Source: Pumilibacter intestinalis (GTDB taxonomy: Bacteria; Bacillota; Clostridia; Christensenellales; Pumilibacteraceae). From it: 64,000 nt of DNA. Under the pieces are notes generated by a model. The model did no database searches. It was not told where the DNA came from and saw nothing but the letters and a program-made list of their open reading frames with translations. The translations under genes were made by a program, and so were the position numbers. Shown here piece by piece: positions 35,898 through 42,494 of the stretch (positions are counted from its first letter, which is position 1; every line of letters starts with the position of its first letter). The stretch spans positions 56,458 through 120,457 of the forward strand of contig NZ_CALPCH010000006.1 in NCBI RefSeq assembly GCF_943193005.1, read 5' to 3'.

Positions 35898-36950
35898 ATG
35901 AAGCGGGTCGGTCATTTGTACGAAACTATGTGCGACATCGACTTTATCAAAAAGGCGATACGCAATGCGGCAAAGGGCAAAACCGACCGCGCCTATATAC
36001 GTCAGATAATAGACGACATCGACCGCTATGCGCAGGAAATCAAAACAATGCTCGAAGCGGGCGACGTGAAATTATCGCCGTCGCAAACGTGCGTAATATA
36101 CGACAATTCTTGCCGCAAGCAACGCACTATTACGATACCGAAATTTTACCCCGACCAAATTATACATTGGCTCGTTATAACGGCGTTGCAACCCGTAATA
36201 ATGCGCGGTATGTATCGGTATTGTTGCGGGAGCATACCAAATCGCGGCGGCATTGACGCGAAGGCTTACGTCGAAACGGCAATACACGACGGCAAAATGC
36301 GGTATTGCGCAAAACTTGATATATCAAAGTTTTTCGACAGCGTGCGCCCGCCCGTCTTGCTTGATATGTGGAAGCGCAAAATTAAAGACGGGCGAATGTT
36401 GGAACTTATCGGCAAAATACTCGAAAACGGCGGCGACCACTTACCTATTGGCTACTATACGTCGCAATGGTTTTCAAATTTTTACTTGGAGGGACTCGAC
36501 CACTATGTAAAAGAACAATTACACATCAAATATTATGTGCGGTACGTCGACGATATGGTTTTAATCGACAGCAACAAAAGAAAGTTGCGCCGAGCGGTCG
36601 CGGCGATAAACGAGTATTTGCACGGTATCGGCTTAAAGTTAAAAGATAATTGGCAAGTATGGCGGTTAAACTCCCGCCCGATAGACTTTGTTGGGTATCG
36701 CTTTTATAAGCACAAAACCATTTTGCGCAAGCGCATATTTTTTCGATTATGCCGCCGCGTGCGCAAGGTCAAAAAGACGGGTTATATCACGGTGCGGCAA
36801 GCGATGAGTCTTTTATCGCTTATCGGTTGGTTATCGCACATAAACGCTTGCGGGTTTTATAAAAAGTACATTTACCCGTATGCGCCGAAAAGTAAACTCA
36901 AACGCATTGTAAGCAACTACACCAAAAAGCAAAATAAAAAACGGAGGTAA
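35898..36950 (+). CDS. DGR reverse transcriptase
   Basis: The 350-aa enzyme has the RT palm motifs: LDISKFFDSV (140-149, catalytic D141), the DGR-type GYYTSQ (185-190, where other RTs have a QG..SP motif) and YVDD (216-219, catalytic Asp pair). It lacks maturase, endonuclease or extra domains, as usual for DGR RTs, which copy the template RNA with adenine-directed errors. The start follows AAGGAG. No Avd-like accessory gene lies beside it. Confidence 0.95.
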   Translation: MKRVGHLYETMCDIDFIKKAIRNAAKGKTDRAYIRQIIDDIDRYAQEIKTMLEAGDVKLSPSQTCVIYDNSCRKQRTITIPKFYPDQIIHWLVITALQPVIMRGMYRYCCGSIPNRGGIDAKAYVETAIHDGKMRYCAKLDISKFFDSVRPPVLLDMWKRKIKDGRMLELIGKILENGGDHLPIGYYTSQWFSNFYLEGLDHYVKEQLHIKYYVRYVDDMVLIDSNKRKLRRAVAAINEYLHGIGLKLKDNWQVWRLNSRPIDFVGYRFYKHKTILRKRIFFRLCRRVRKVKKTGYITVRQAMSLLSLIGWLSHINACGFYKKYIYPYAPKSKLKRIVSNYTKKQNKKRR

Positions 36951-36956
36951 TTTATT

Positions 36957-37175
36957 ATGGCAAACAAGCAGGAAGCAAAAAGCGGGACGGCGGTTTTTAG
37001 TGTTGACAAATGGCTCGAAACCGCGAACGCAGACAAGGCGAAGGGCATACTCACGCAACGCGAAATCGACGACGCGCGGGAAATATGGGTAAACGCCCTC
37101 GACGGCAAAACAAAGGACGAAATCGCCGCAAGCGGGCAAACGTCGTTACGCGACGAGTGGTTTATCGAGGTGTAA
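36957..37175 (+). CDS. Small phage protein after the RT gene
   Basis: The 72-aa product begins at 36957 with GGAGG upstream. It appears helical (VDKWLETANADKAKGILTQR, partial) and acidic. It is too short and not clearly basic to be called Avd, but it is the first gene after the RT. Function unknown. Confidence 0.6.
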   Translation: MANKQEAKSGTAVFSVDKWLETANADKAKGILTQREIDDAREIWVNALDGKTKDEIAASGQTSLRDEWFIEV

Positions 37176-37176
37176 C

Positions 37177-37518
37177 GTGAACATCGCGGCAACCATTTTA
37201 ACGGCGTTTATAAGTACCACCGTCGGGGTCGTCGTAACGGCGGTTATCGCGCATTTTAAGTCGGGCAAACAGCGGCACAAAGCCCTCGAAAACGGCACGC
37301 AATGTCTTTTACGCGCCGAAATCATACGGCAAAATGAAAAGTGGGTCGAGCGCGGCTATTGCCCCGTTTACGCGAAGGACGCGGTGCGGCGCGAATATGA
37401 AGCATATCACGCGCTCGGCGGCAACGGCGTTATAACGGAACTTTACAACGACATTATGGCGTTGCCCGAAACACCACCGAAGCAGGCAAAGCAAAATAAA
37501 AAATCGGAGGACGATTAA
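37177..37518 (+). CDS. Membrane-anchored phage protein
   Basis: The 113-aa product starts with GTG at 37177. Residues 4-26 are hydrophobic (AATILTAFISTTVGVVVTAV), followed by a basic, helical soluble part. Similar small proteins sit before holin genes in phages of Clostridia; it may assist lysis. The assignment is by position. Confidence 0.55.
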   Translation: MNIAATILTAFISTTVGVVVTAVIAHFKSGKQRHKALENGTQCLLRAEIIRQNEKWVERGYCPVYAKDAVRREYEAYHALGGNGVITELYNDIMALPETPPKQAKQNKKSEDD

Positions 37519-37520
37519 CT

Positions 37521-37913
37521 ATGAATTGGCAACAAATTTTAATCAACATCGCAATTACGGTCGCCGCCGCGTTGCTTACCGCGCTCGGCTCTTGGGTATT
37601 GGTTAAGGTCAAAACGCTTGTATCGACCAAAATCAAAAACCAAAAGGCGCAAGCCCTTTTATCGGGCATTGTGGACGTTATCGCGTCGGTCGTCAAGGCG
37701 ACGTATCAAACCTATGTACAAGCAATCAAAGGTACGGAAGCGTGGACGCAGGAAGCGCAAAAACGCGCCTTGCAACAGGCGGCGGAAGCGGCGCAAGCGC
37801 AGTTATCGACCGAAGCAAAAGACTACATACAAGCGAACTTCGGCGACGTGGGCGCGTGGGTACAAAACCAAATCGAAGCGACGCTCTACGACTTGAAAAA
37901 CAAGAAGGTGTAA
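37521..37913 (+). CDS. Holin (LLH-like)
   Basis: The 130-aa protein has one N-terminal membrane helix (about 8-30, IAITVAAALLTALGSWVLVK), then a helical cytoplasmic region with TQEAQKRALQQAAEAAQAQL and KDYIQANFGDVGAWVQNQIEA, matching the LLH-type holins of Gram-positive phages. It would make the membrane lesion at the end of the lytic cycle. The partner endolysin was not found. Confidence 0.75.
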   Translation: MNWQQILINIAITVAAALLTALGSWVLVKVKTLVSTKIKNQKAQALLSGIVDVIASVVKATYQTYVQAIKGTEAWTQEAQKRALQQAAEAAQAQLSTEAKDYIQANFGDVGAWVQNQIEATLYDLKNKKV

Positions 37914-37915
37914 TT

Positions 37916-38410
37916 ATGGACGTTGTAATTGTATGCGGTGCGCCCGCAAGCGGCAAAACGCGTTACGTCAAAGAAAATATGCAACTCGGCGACTTCGTTG
38001 TTGACCTTGACGCGATACGGGCGGCGGTAAGTTTTTACGACGGCAAAATGCCGTTAAACAATTTGAACGCTACAATATTCGATATACGCGATTATATTTA
38101 TGCCTTGATAGAACAAAGCGCAATCGACGCGCCCCGTTGTTGGGTTATCGCGGGTTTACCGAAAAAGGCAGACCGCGACCGACTTGCCGCCCGCCTAAAA
38201 GCAAAGGTCGTATTTTTGAATACTACGGAGGACAAGTGCGTGCGGCGGGCAATCGCGGACGATACGCGCACCGACAAAAATTTTCAAATCAAAATAATTA
38301 CGGAGTATTTTACGACGTATTACAAAGACGCAAAAATCACGCCGCGCGAAAGCCGCGACAAAACGATTGCACGCTATACGGCGGCACTATACAAAACGAT
38401 TAACGACTAA
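37916..38410 (+). CDS. P-loop kinase
   Basis: The 164-aa protein has Walker A GAPASGKT (8-15), VDLDAIRAAV and a CWVIAGLPKKADRDR segment. It resembles the kinase half of the HNH-kinase fusion at 19560-20255, implying duplication within phage lineages. It may phosphorylate nucleotides or polynucleotide ends. It is the last gene of the late operon; a strong terminator follows. Confidence 0.7.
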   Translation: MDVVIVCGAPASGKTRYVKENMQLGDFVVDLDAIRAAVSFYDGKMPLNNLNATIFDIRDYIYALIEQSAIDAPRCWVIAGLPKKADRDRLAARLKAKVVFLNTTEDKCVRRAIADDTRTDKNFQIKIITEYFTTYYKDAKITPRESRDKTIARYTAALYKTIND

Positions 38411-38442
38411 AAAAGCGGGACGCATATTTGCGCCCCGCTTTT
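38411..38442. terminator. Terminator between late operon and lysogeny operon
   Basis: AAAAGCGGG (38411-38419) pairs with CCCGCTTTT (38434-38442), with an inner CGCA/TGCG stem. It serves the converging plus-strand kinase gene and minus-strand membrane-protein gene. Confidence 0.85.
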
Positions 38443-38443
38443 A

Positions 38444-39415
38444 CTATGCTTGCGATAAAATCATTATATCGACTCCGTAATTCTTACCACCGCCCCCGCC
38501 GTATATAGACGTTATAACGCCGTTGAATTTGCAACCCGCTTTATATTTTTTTAACAGTTTTTCGCCGTTGTCGCTCGGTATCACACCACAAGAAGCGTCA
38601 AGCGCGACATTAAACACTTCGACGGTATTCGGGTATTCGTCGTTCGGGTTATGTTTTATCAATACGCTATCCCCTACGACCGACGCGGCGAGCGTATCTT
38701 GCCGCCCGTTAAACGTAACACCGTTTAATTTTGTTATAAGCGGCAATTTGCTATCTTTTATGAACGGCAAGTCAATGTTTACCGATATATCGTATTTGCC
38801 GTCGTTATTTTCGATTGACGCAATCGAACAAGGATAGTCGCGCCCGCCGTAAATTGCCCGCAAATATTTACCGTATGGGAATAAACCTATTTTTACGTCG
38901 CCGATATAACAATTTGCGTCGATTATAGGATAGCCGCCGCTCGACCGCATAACCGCGTCGCCCTCATACTTTATAACAACCGCGTCGCCGACCTTTACAT
39001 CAATTCCCGCGACACGGCGGTCAAATGGCGTAATTCTAACCGTTGTCGGGTATGTATTAAGCGGCGCGGGCTTGCGCTTTTCGGGAGCGCGTATTGCCGC
39101 GTCGGACATTGTAACAACTGAAGGTCGCCGTACATCGGCGGCGGGCGGCGTATCTTTTTGCCGTTCGGGCGCGGCGGCGGGTTGCGCGTCCCGCTCCGCT
39201 TGCTTTTCACGCTTGCGGGCAAGCACGGCAAAAACCGTAAACACCACGCCGACGGCAAGCAAAAGCAAAAATACAATCGCTTGCCACGTTTGCAAATTCT
39301 CGGCGTTTTCGCCGATGTCGCCCCCGATAATGCCGCAGAATATGAACACGGGCAACCACGCAACGACGGCAATTATAACCCGTACCGACCGTTTAAGTTT
39401 GTAAAACCACATCAT
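38444..39415 (-). CDS. Membrane-anchored protein with a HIRAN-like domain
   Basis: The 323-aa protein has two N-terminal membrane helices (about 10-32 and 43-66), a charged Pro-rich linker, and a C-terminal part with GVTFNGRQDTLAASVVGDSV and VLIKHNPNDEYPNTVEVF, the pattern of a HIRAN-like domain (nucleic-acid 3'-end binding in its known forms). An earlier segment (VRITPFDRRVAGIDVKVGDA) looks like a weaker copy. It is 2 bp downstream of the repressor gene on the same strand, so it should be made in the lysogen. A superinfection-exclusion or defence role is an inference. Confidence 0.6.
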   Translation of the reverse strand: MMWFYKLKRSVRVIIAVVAWLPVFIFCGIIGGDIGENAENLQTWQAIVFLLLLAVGVVFTVFAVLARKREKQAERDAQPAAAPERQKDTPPAADVRRPSVVTMSDAAIRAPEKRKPAPLNTYPTTVRITPFDRRVAGIDVKVGDAVVIKYEGDAVMRSSGGYPIIDANCYIGDVKIGLFPYGKYLRAIYGGRDYPCSIASIENNDGKYDISVNIDLPFIKDSKLPLITKLNGVTFNGRQDTLAASVVGDSVLIKHNPNDEYPNTVEVFNVALDASCGVIPSDNGEKLLKKYKAGCKFNGVITSIYGGGGGKNYGVDIMILSQA

Positions 39416-39417
39416 AA

Positions 39418-39822
39418 TTAAAAGCCTCCTTCGCTTTTTATTTGTTTTTTAATTTGATATGCAAAGTTTAATAATTCGGTTTTGCGTCGCATATCGAACG
39501 CCCCCGCAACTTTTAATAATTCACGCTCGTATTCCGTAAGCACCGCCCCCGTCGCGTCGCCCGCTATGGCGGTATTATTCGAGTTATTGTTGCCGATAAT
39601 TTGTTGTACGGGTGCGCCGCGCGGCTCGCGCCCCGTAATTAGGTAATCAAGCGAAACGCAGAAATAGTCGGCAAGCGTTACGCAATGCTCGACCGTCGGC
39701 GCGTACTTGCCTTTTTTCCACTCCGACACGGTTGTCGGGCGCACGTTAAGCAATCGGGCAATATCCGTTTGCGACTTGCCTTTTTGTTTTAATAGGTCGA
39801 ATATTCGGTCGTTTAGCGTCAT
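39418..39822 (-). CDS. XRE-family prophage repressor (CI-like)
   Basis: The 134-aa protein starts at 39822, behind AAGGAG; an earlier ATG would extend across the promoter. Residues 5-60 form an XRE helix-turn-helix (KGKSQTDIARLLNVRPTTVS, then EWKKGKYAP), followed by DYFCVSLDYLITG, the usual end of this domain. It lacks a LexA/CI-type peptidase domain, so induction would be by another route. It is transcribed divergently from the early lysogeny promoters. Confidence 0.85.
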   Translation of the reverse strand: MTLNDRIFDLLKQKGKSQTDIARLLNVRPTTVSEWKKGKYAPTVEHCVTLADYFCVSLDYLITGREPRGAPVQQIIGNNNSNNTAIAGDATGAVLTEYERELLKVAGAFDMRRKTELLNFAYQIKKQIKSEGGF

Positions 39823-39853
39823 AGAAAAAGACTCCTTGTACGGGTTATTTTTT

Positions 39854-39882
39854 CTTATAACGCGCTCAAGAAGCCTTGACAA
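39854..39882 (-). promoter_or_regulatory. Repressor promoter
   Basis: On the minus strand TTGTCA (39882-39877) and TATAAG (39859-39854) are 17 bp apart, with the repressor ATG at 39822. Its -35 box overlaps the -35 box of the plus-strand promoter at 39876. Confidence 0.65.
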
Positions 39883-39904
39883 TCTCGGTCAACCGATATA
39901 TAAT
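39876..39904 (+). promoter_or_regulatory. Consensus plus-strand promoter in the immunity region
   Basis: TTGACA (39876-39881), 17 bp, TATAAT (39899-39904). The inverted repeat TTGAC ... GTCAA (39876-39892) covers the -35 region and is a candidate repressor operator shared with the divergent repressor promoter. Confidence 0.8.
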
Positions 39905-39910
39905 ATAAGC

Positions 39911-40113
39911 AAGGTTGTCGCAAGACCGATAAAAAGGTTTTTGCGGTATTCCGTTAGCCTTGCCGCGTTTGGCGGCTCTTGCGCGTGTATAAGGTTTGTA
40001 GCAAAATTATTATACAACTTCCGCAAGGGTTTGTCAATGCGACGCGGCTATAAAATTATGTGTTGACCGTTATCGGCACACCGAAAAACGCCCCAACATC
40101 GGGAGCGTTTTTT
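39911..40113 (+). ncRNA. Candidate small RNA of the immunity region
   Basis: Between a consensus promoter (39876-39904) and a terminator (40084-40113) lie about 200 nt with no ORF with a ribosome-binding site. GCAAGG near 39909 can pair with CCTTGC near 39956, enclosing a nested CGCAA/TTGCG stem, so the first 60 nt fold into a hairpin. A role in lysis-lysogeny control is possible. It might alternatively be an attenuated leader of the downstream operon. Confidence 0.5.
40084..40113 (+). terminator. Terminator of the immunity-region RNA
   Basis: AAAAACGC-CCC pairs with GGG-A-GCGTTTTT around the loop AACATC, ending in a T run. Confidence 0.8.
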
Positions 40114-40159
40114 GCTTAAAAAAAGTAAAAATTTTTTTGAAAAAGTGCGTTAAAAGTGT

Positions 40160-40188
40160 TGACATATCATAGGCACTATGATATAATA
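40160..40188 (+). promoter_or_regulatory. Perfect consensus promoter with built-in operator
   Basis: TTGACA (40160-40165), 17 bp, TATAAT (40183-40188). The spacer is a perfect inverted repeat: ATATCATAG (40165-40173), GCA, CTATGATAT (40177-40185), overlapping both promoter boxes. This is an ideal operator for a dimeric repressor. It drives the small genes from 40240 on. Confidence 0.9.
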
Positions 40189-40239
40189 TAATCACAAGGT
40201 AAGGAAAAAGACCTTGAATAATTAAAGGAGGTGCGCGTT

Positions 40240-40377
40240 ATGGAAAACATAACAAAAGCCTTGCAGGACTTGGCGAAAGCGGTTGAAAGTAACGACACGG
40301 TGGAACGAGTCAAAGTTACGATAACCCTCAAAAAGCCGAAGCCGAGCAAGGCAACCACAACAACCGATAATAAATAA
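40240..40377 (+). CDS. 45-aa phage protein under the operator-promoter
   Basis: The ORF starts at 40240 behind AAAGGAGG and ends at TAA 40375-40377. It begins MENITKALQDLAKAVE, a helix, followed by a strand-rich VERVKVTITLKKP and a basic Thr-rich tail. It is the first gene of the rightward promoter. It may be a small anti-repressor or Cro analogue, but nothing in the sequence proves this. Confidence 0.6.
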   Translation: MENITKALQDLAKAVESNDTVERVKVTITLKKPKPSKATTTTDNK

Positions 40378-40506
40378 TCGGTTATAGGCAGAGCGGGGCG
40401 GGCGCAACCGCCCCACTCGTAAGACCTATTATAGCATATCGGGCGGCGGGTTGTCAACCCGTATAAAAGCACATTGACGGCAAATAATTAAAAAACGGAG
40501 GTAATT

Positions 40507-40683
40507 ATGGCAAGCGCGGAAACAATGCACGCAAACAGCGCGGACGAATTAAAGAAAATACACAAACAACTTCGCGCCGACGGCTACAAGAAAGAATACG
40601 ACGGCTACGTCGAAAAATGGACGCGCCACGAGTGGACGAAAGACAGCGACGAAAAGACAATTTACGTCGAAATTGATTTTTAA
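40507..40683 (+). CDS. 58-aa phage protein of unknown function
   Basis: ATG at 40507 has GGAGG upstream; the stop is at 40681-40683. The sequence is charged (SADELKKIHKQLRADGYKKE, partial), with a terminal strand TIYVEIDF. The 130 bp before it contain a GC-rich hairpin GGGGCGG/CCGCCCC without a T run. Confidence 0.55.
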   Translation: MASAETMHANSADELKKIHKQLRADGYKKEYDGYVEKWTRHEWTKDSDEKTIYVEIDF

Positions 40684-40696
40684 CGGGAGGTATTAT

Positions 40697-40864
40697 ATGA
40701 CTATCGAAAAAGACGGCAAGGTTTACACGGTACGCGAAAATAAAGCGTCGTGGACGGTATCAAAGACGGCGGAGCGCGTAACGGTTAGCGCGAACGTATC
40801 AAAAGCCGATTGCCCCACTTTTGAAAGTTTGAAGGCATTTGTCGCCGAAAACGATATTTTTTAA
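40697..40864 (+). CDS. 55-aa phage protein of unknown function
   Basis: The start at 40697 follows GGGAGG. The product is a beta-rich mini-protein (DGKVYTVRENKASWTVSK) with a short helix at the end. No family was recognised. Confidence 0.55.
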   Translation: MTIEKDGKVYTVRENKASWTVSKTAERVTVSANVSKADCPTFESLKAFVAENDIF

Positions 40865-40878
40865 GGGGGGGGGCGGAT

Positions 40879-41070
40879 ATGGCACGAAGCGAAGCGCAAA
40901 AAGCCGCCGACAAAAAGTACGCGGCAAAAATCAACGGCAAATACGAGCGTTTTCTTGTAAACCTATTGCCCGCCGAATACGAGCGTATTTGCGCCGCTAT
41001 CGCGGCGGCGGGTATGGGTAAAGCAGAGTTTTTACGTTGGGCGGTTGAACAATTAGAAAAAAAGCAATAA
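40879..41070 (+). CDS. Arc-like ribbon-helix-helix protein
   Basis: The 63-aa protein has a basic arm, a strand (YERFLVNLLP) and two helices (AEYERICAAIAAAG, GKAEFLRWAVEQLEKK), the RHH pattern. An unusual G9 run (40865-40873) serves as its ribosome-binding region. It precedes the integrase gene and could control it. Confidence 0.65.
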   Translation: MARSEAQKAADKKYAAKINGKYERFLVNLLPAEYERICAAIAAAGMGKAEFLRWAVEQLEKKQ

Positions 41071-41077
41071 AACACGC

Positions 41078-41109
41078 AAGCGGGCGACACATCACGGTCG
41101 CCCGCTTTT
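41078..41109 (+). terminator. Terminator before the integrase gene
   Basis: AAGCGGGCGAC (41078-41088) pairs with GTCGCCCGCTT (41097-41107) around an 8-nt loop, followed by TT. The integrase ribosome-binding site follows directly, so some read-through or a separate promoter is needed for its expression. Confidence 0.8.
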
Positions 41110-41125
41110 ACTTCACGGAGGAATT

Positions 41126-42145
41126 ATGAAAGGTATCAAATTCACGGCACGCGAAAAACAAAAAGCCCTCGAATTATGGGGCAAATGCGGCGACTACTTT
41201 TACGCCGCGAAAAAATCAAAATGCACGGTACAAAGCCTTTACCGTTGGCGGCGGCAATACGACGGCACGCTTGCAAGCCTTGAAAACAAGTCGAGCCGCC
41301 CGCATACCCCGCACCCGAACGCACACACGGACGCGGAAGCGGCGCACATCGCCGCCGTTTTCGCCGAACGTCCCGACATAAGTTACGCGGAAGCGTTGGG
41401 CGTATTGCGCACGCAATACGGTTACTCGCGCACATACGGCGGTTTTTATCGGTATTTAATGAAGCACAAACTCCGCCCCGCCCGCGAATACGACGGCTAT
41501 ATCCCGCAACCGTATGACACGCCGCAAATGCTCGGCGTAAAAATGCAAATGGACGTAAAATACGTCCCGCGCGAATGTTACAAAGGCGTTGTACCGACCG
41601 ACGAAAAACGGACGCGATTTTTTCAATATACAATGATTGACGAAGCAACGCGCGAGCGGTTTATTTACCCTTATACGGAGCAATCGGCAAGGGCGACGCG
41701 CGACTTTATAAAGCGTGCAATCGTCTTTTTTGGGTATATCCCCGATTGTATTCAAACGGACAACGGCGGCGAGTTTACAAACCCGCGCGGGGCGGGTTGC
41801 AAAAAGGTACATATCGCCGACGAAATAATGAACAAGTTAAAAATCAAACATCAACTCATACGGGCATATACGCCCCGTCATAACGGAAAAGTCGAACGGT
41901 CGCACCGTACCGACAGCGAAAATTTTTACCGCTTTTTGACGTTTACAACATACGAGGAATTGCGCGAAAAAATGCTCGATTGGTGCAATCGGTACAATAA
42001 TTGCCCGCACTCCGCGCTCCGCGATAAAAACGGGCGGCGGGCTTGGCAAACCCCGCTCGAAAAACGCGCCGAATTGTTGGACGAATTGAAAAACGCGGCG
42101 GCGGGAGTTTATCACGTTCGATTATTAAAGCCGAAAGCGGCGTAA
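41126..42145 (+). CDS. DDE integrase/transposase (rve, IS481-like)
   Basis: The 339-aa protein has N-terminal helix-turn-helix domains (about 1-110; SKCTVQSLYRWRRQYDGTLA), then an integrase core with the DDE residues in KMQMDVKYVP, CIQTDNGGEFTN and RHNGKVERSHRTDSENFY. The C-terminus has the usual WCNRYNNCPHSALRDKNG. It is the only recombinase in the element and the last gene before the right boundary. No insertion-sequence inverted repeats flank the gene alone, and it has its own GGAGG site, so it reads as a phage gene. It may insert the whole prophage. Confidence 0.85.
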   Translation: MKGIKFTAREKQKALELWGKCGDYFYAAKKSKCTVQSLYRWRRQYDGTLASLENKSSRPHTPHPNAHTDAEAAHIAAVFAERPDISYAEALGVLRTQYGYSRTYGGFYRYLMKHKLRPAREYDGYIPQPYDTPQMLGVKMQMDVKYVPRECYKGVVPTDEKRTRFFQYTMIDEATRERFIYPYTEQSARATRDFIKRAIVFFGYIPDCIQTDNGGEFTNPRGAGCKKVHIADEIMNKLKIKHQLIRAYTPRHNGKVERSHRTDSENFYRFLTFTTYEELREKMLDWCNRYNNCPHSALRDKNGRRAWQTPLEKRAELLDELKNAAAGVYHVRLLKPKAA

Positions 42146-42176
42146 ACACTTAACCTACACCGACAGCAGCAACATT

Positions 42177-42230
42177 GGGCGAACGCAACCGCGCCCGAAC
42201 GGGCGGCGGTGCTTTTGTGCGCCCTTTTTT
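42177..42230 (+). terminator. Branched terminator after the integrase gene
   Basis: GGGCG (42177-42181) pairs with CGCCC (42220-42224), enclosing a GCCC/GGGC stem, followed by TTTTTT. The remaining ~140 bp to the boundary are AT-rich and contain no gene of the phage. Confidence 0.65.
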
Positions 42231-42344
42231 CGATATTCGGCGGTAAAATCGCCGCAAATGCGGCTCACTCGCCCGCCCTTCGCTTGACTTTTCGCCCGTT
42301 TTCGGGTATATTTAAGAAAAAATAAAAAAACTTCTTAAAACCTA

Positions 42345-42488
42345 TTAAAAAACGCTTGACAAAATAACAAATTTCAAATCATTTTCATTTATATCTTTAC
42401 TAAATGAATCTATATTAGTCGCATCGCACCCATATAAACTATATGCTAATAATAAAGCTAAAACTAAATATATTCCGAATTTTTTCAT
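42345..42488 (-). pseudogene. N-terminal part of the split host lipoprotein
   Basis: A 47-codon minus-strand ORF starts at 42488. It encodes a signal peptide with lipobox (LVLALLLAYSLYGC), then DATNIDSFSKDINENDLK, after which phage sequence adds FVILSSVF and a stop. Across the boundary repeat it joins in frame to the fragment at 7769-8370. Its promoter is intact, so a secreted lipopeptide of 27 residues could still be made. Confidence 0.85.
42370..42385. repeat. Right boundary repeat (attR core or target duplication)
   Basis: Exact copy of 8355-8370 (AATTTCAAATCATTTT). The prophage side ends with CA, giving TG ... CA element ends. Confidence 0.85.
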
Positions 42489-42494
42489 ATGAAA

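Larger units (their letters stand above)
8355..42385. mobile_element. Complete ~34-kb HK97-type siphovirus prophage with a DGR
   Basis: The element carries small and large terminase, HUH Rep, portal, protease, capsid, connectors, tail, tape measure, baseplate, holin, repressor and a DDE integrase in conventional order. It is bounded by the 16-bp perfect repeat AATTTCAAATCATTTT (8355-8370 and 42370-42385). Removing the segment between the repeats restores an intact host gene. No inactivating mutation was seen in structural genes; two accessory genes carry G-run frame anomalies. It also encodes a diversity-generating retroelement, several methyltransferases and two candidate small RNAs. Confidence 0.95.

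Noticed and set aside
41126..42145. The DDE gene as a passenger insertion sequence inside the prophage
   Set aside because: No inverted repeats or target duplication surround the gene alone, and it has phage-like spacing and signals. This is favoured against, not disproved.
8390..42300. A second VR target for the DGR within the window
   Set aside because: I found no other segment resembling the template core (GGTAATTGGAACAACGGC); other targets could exist outside the window.
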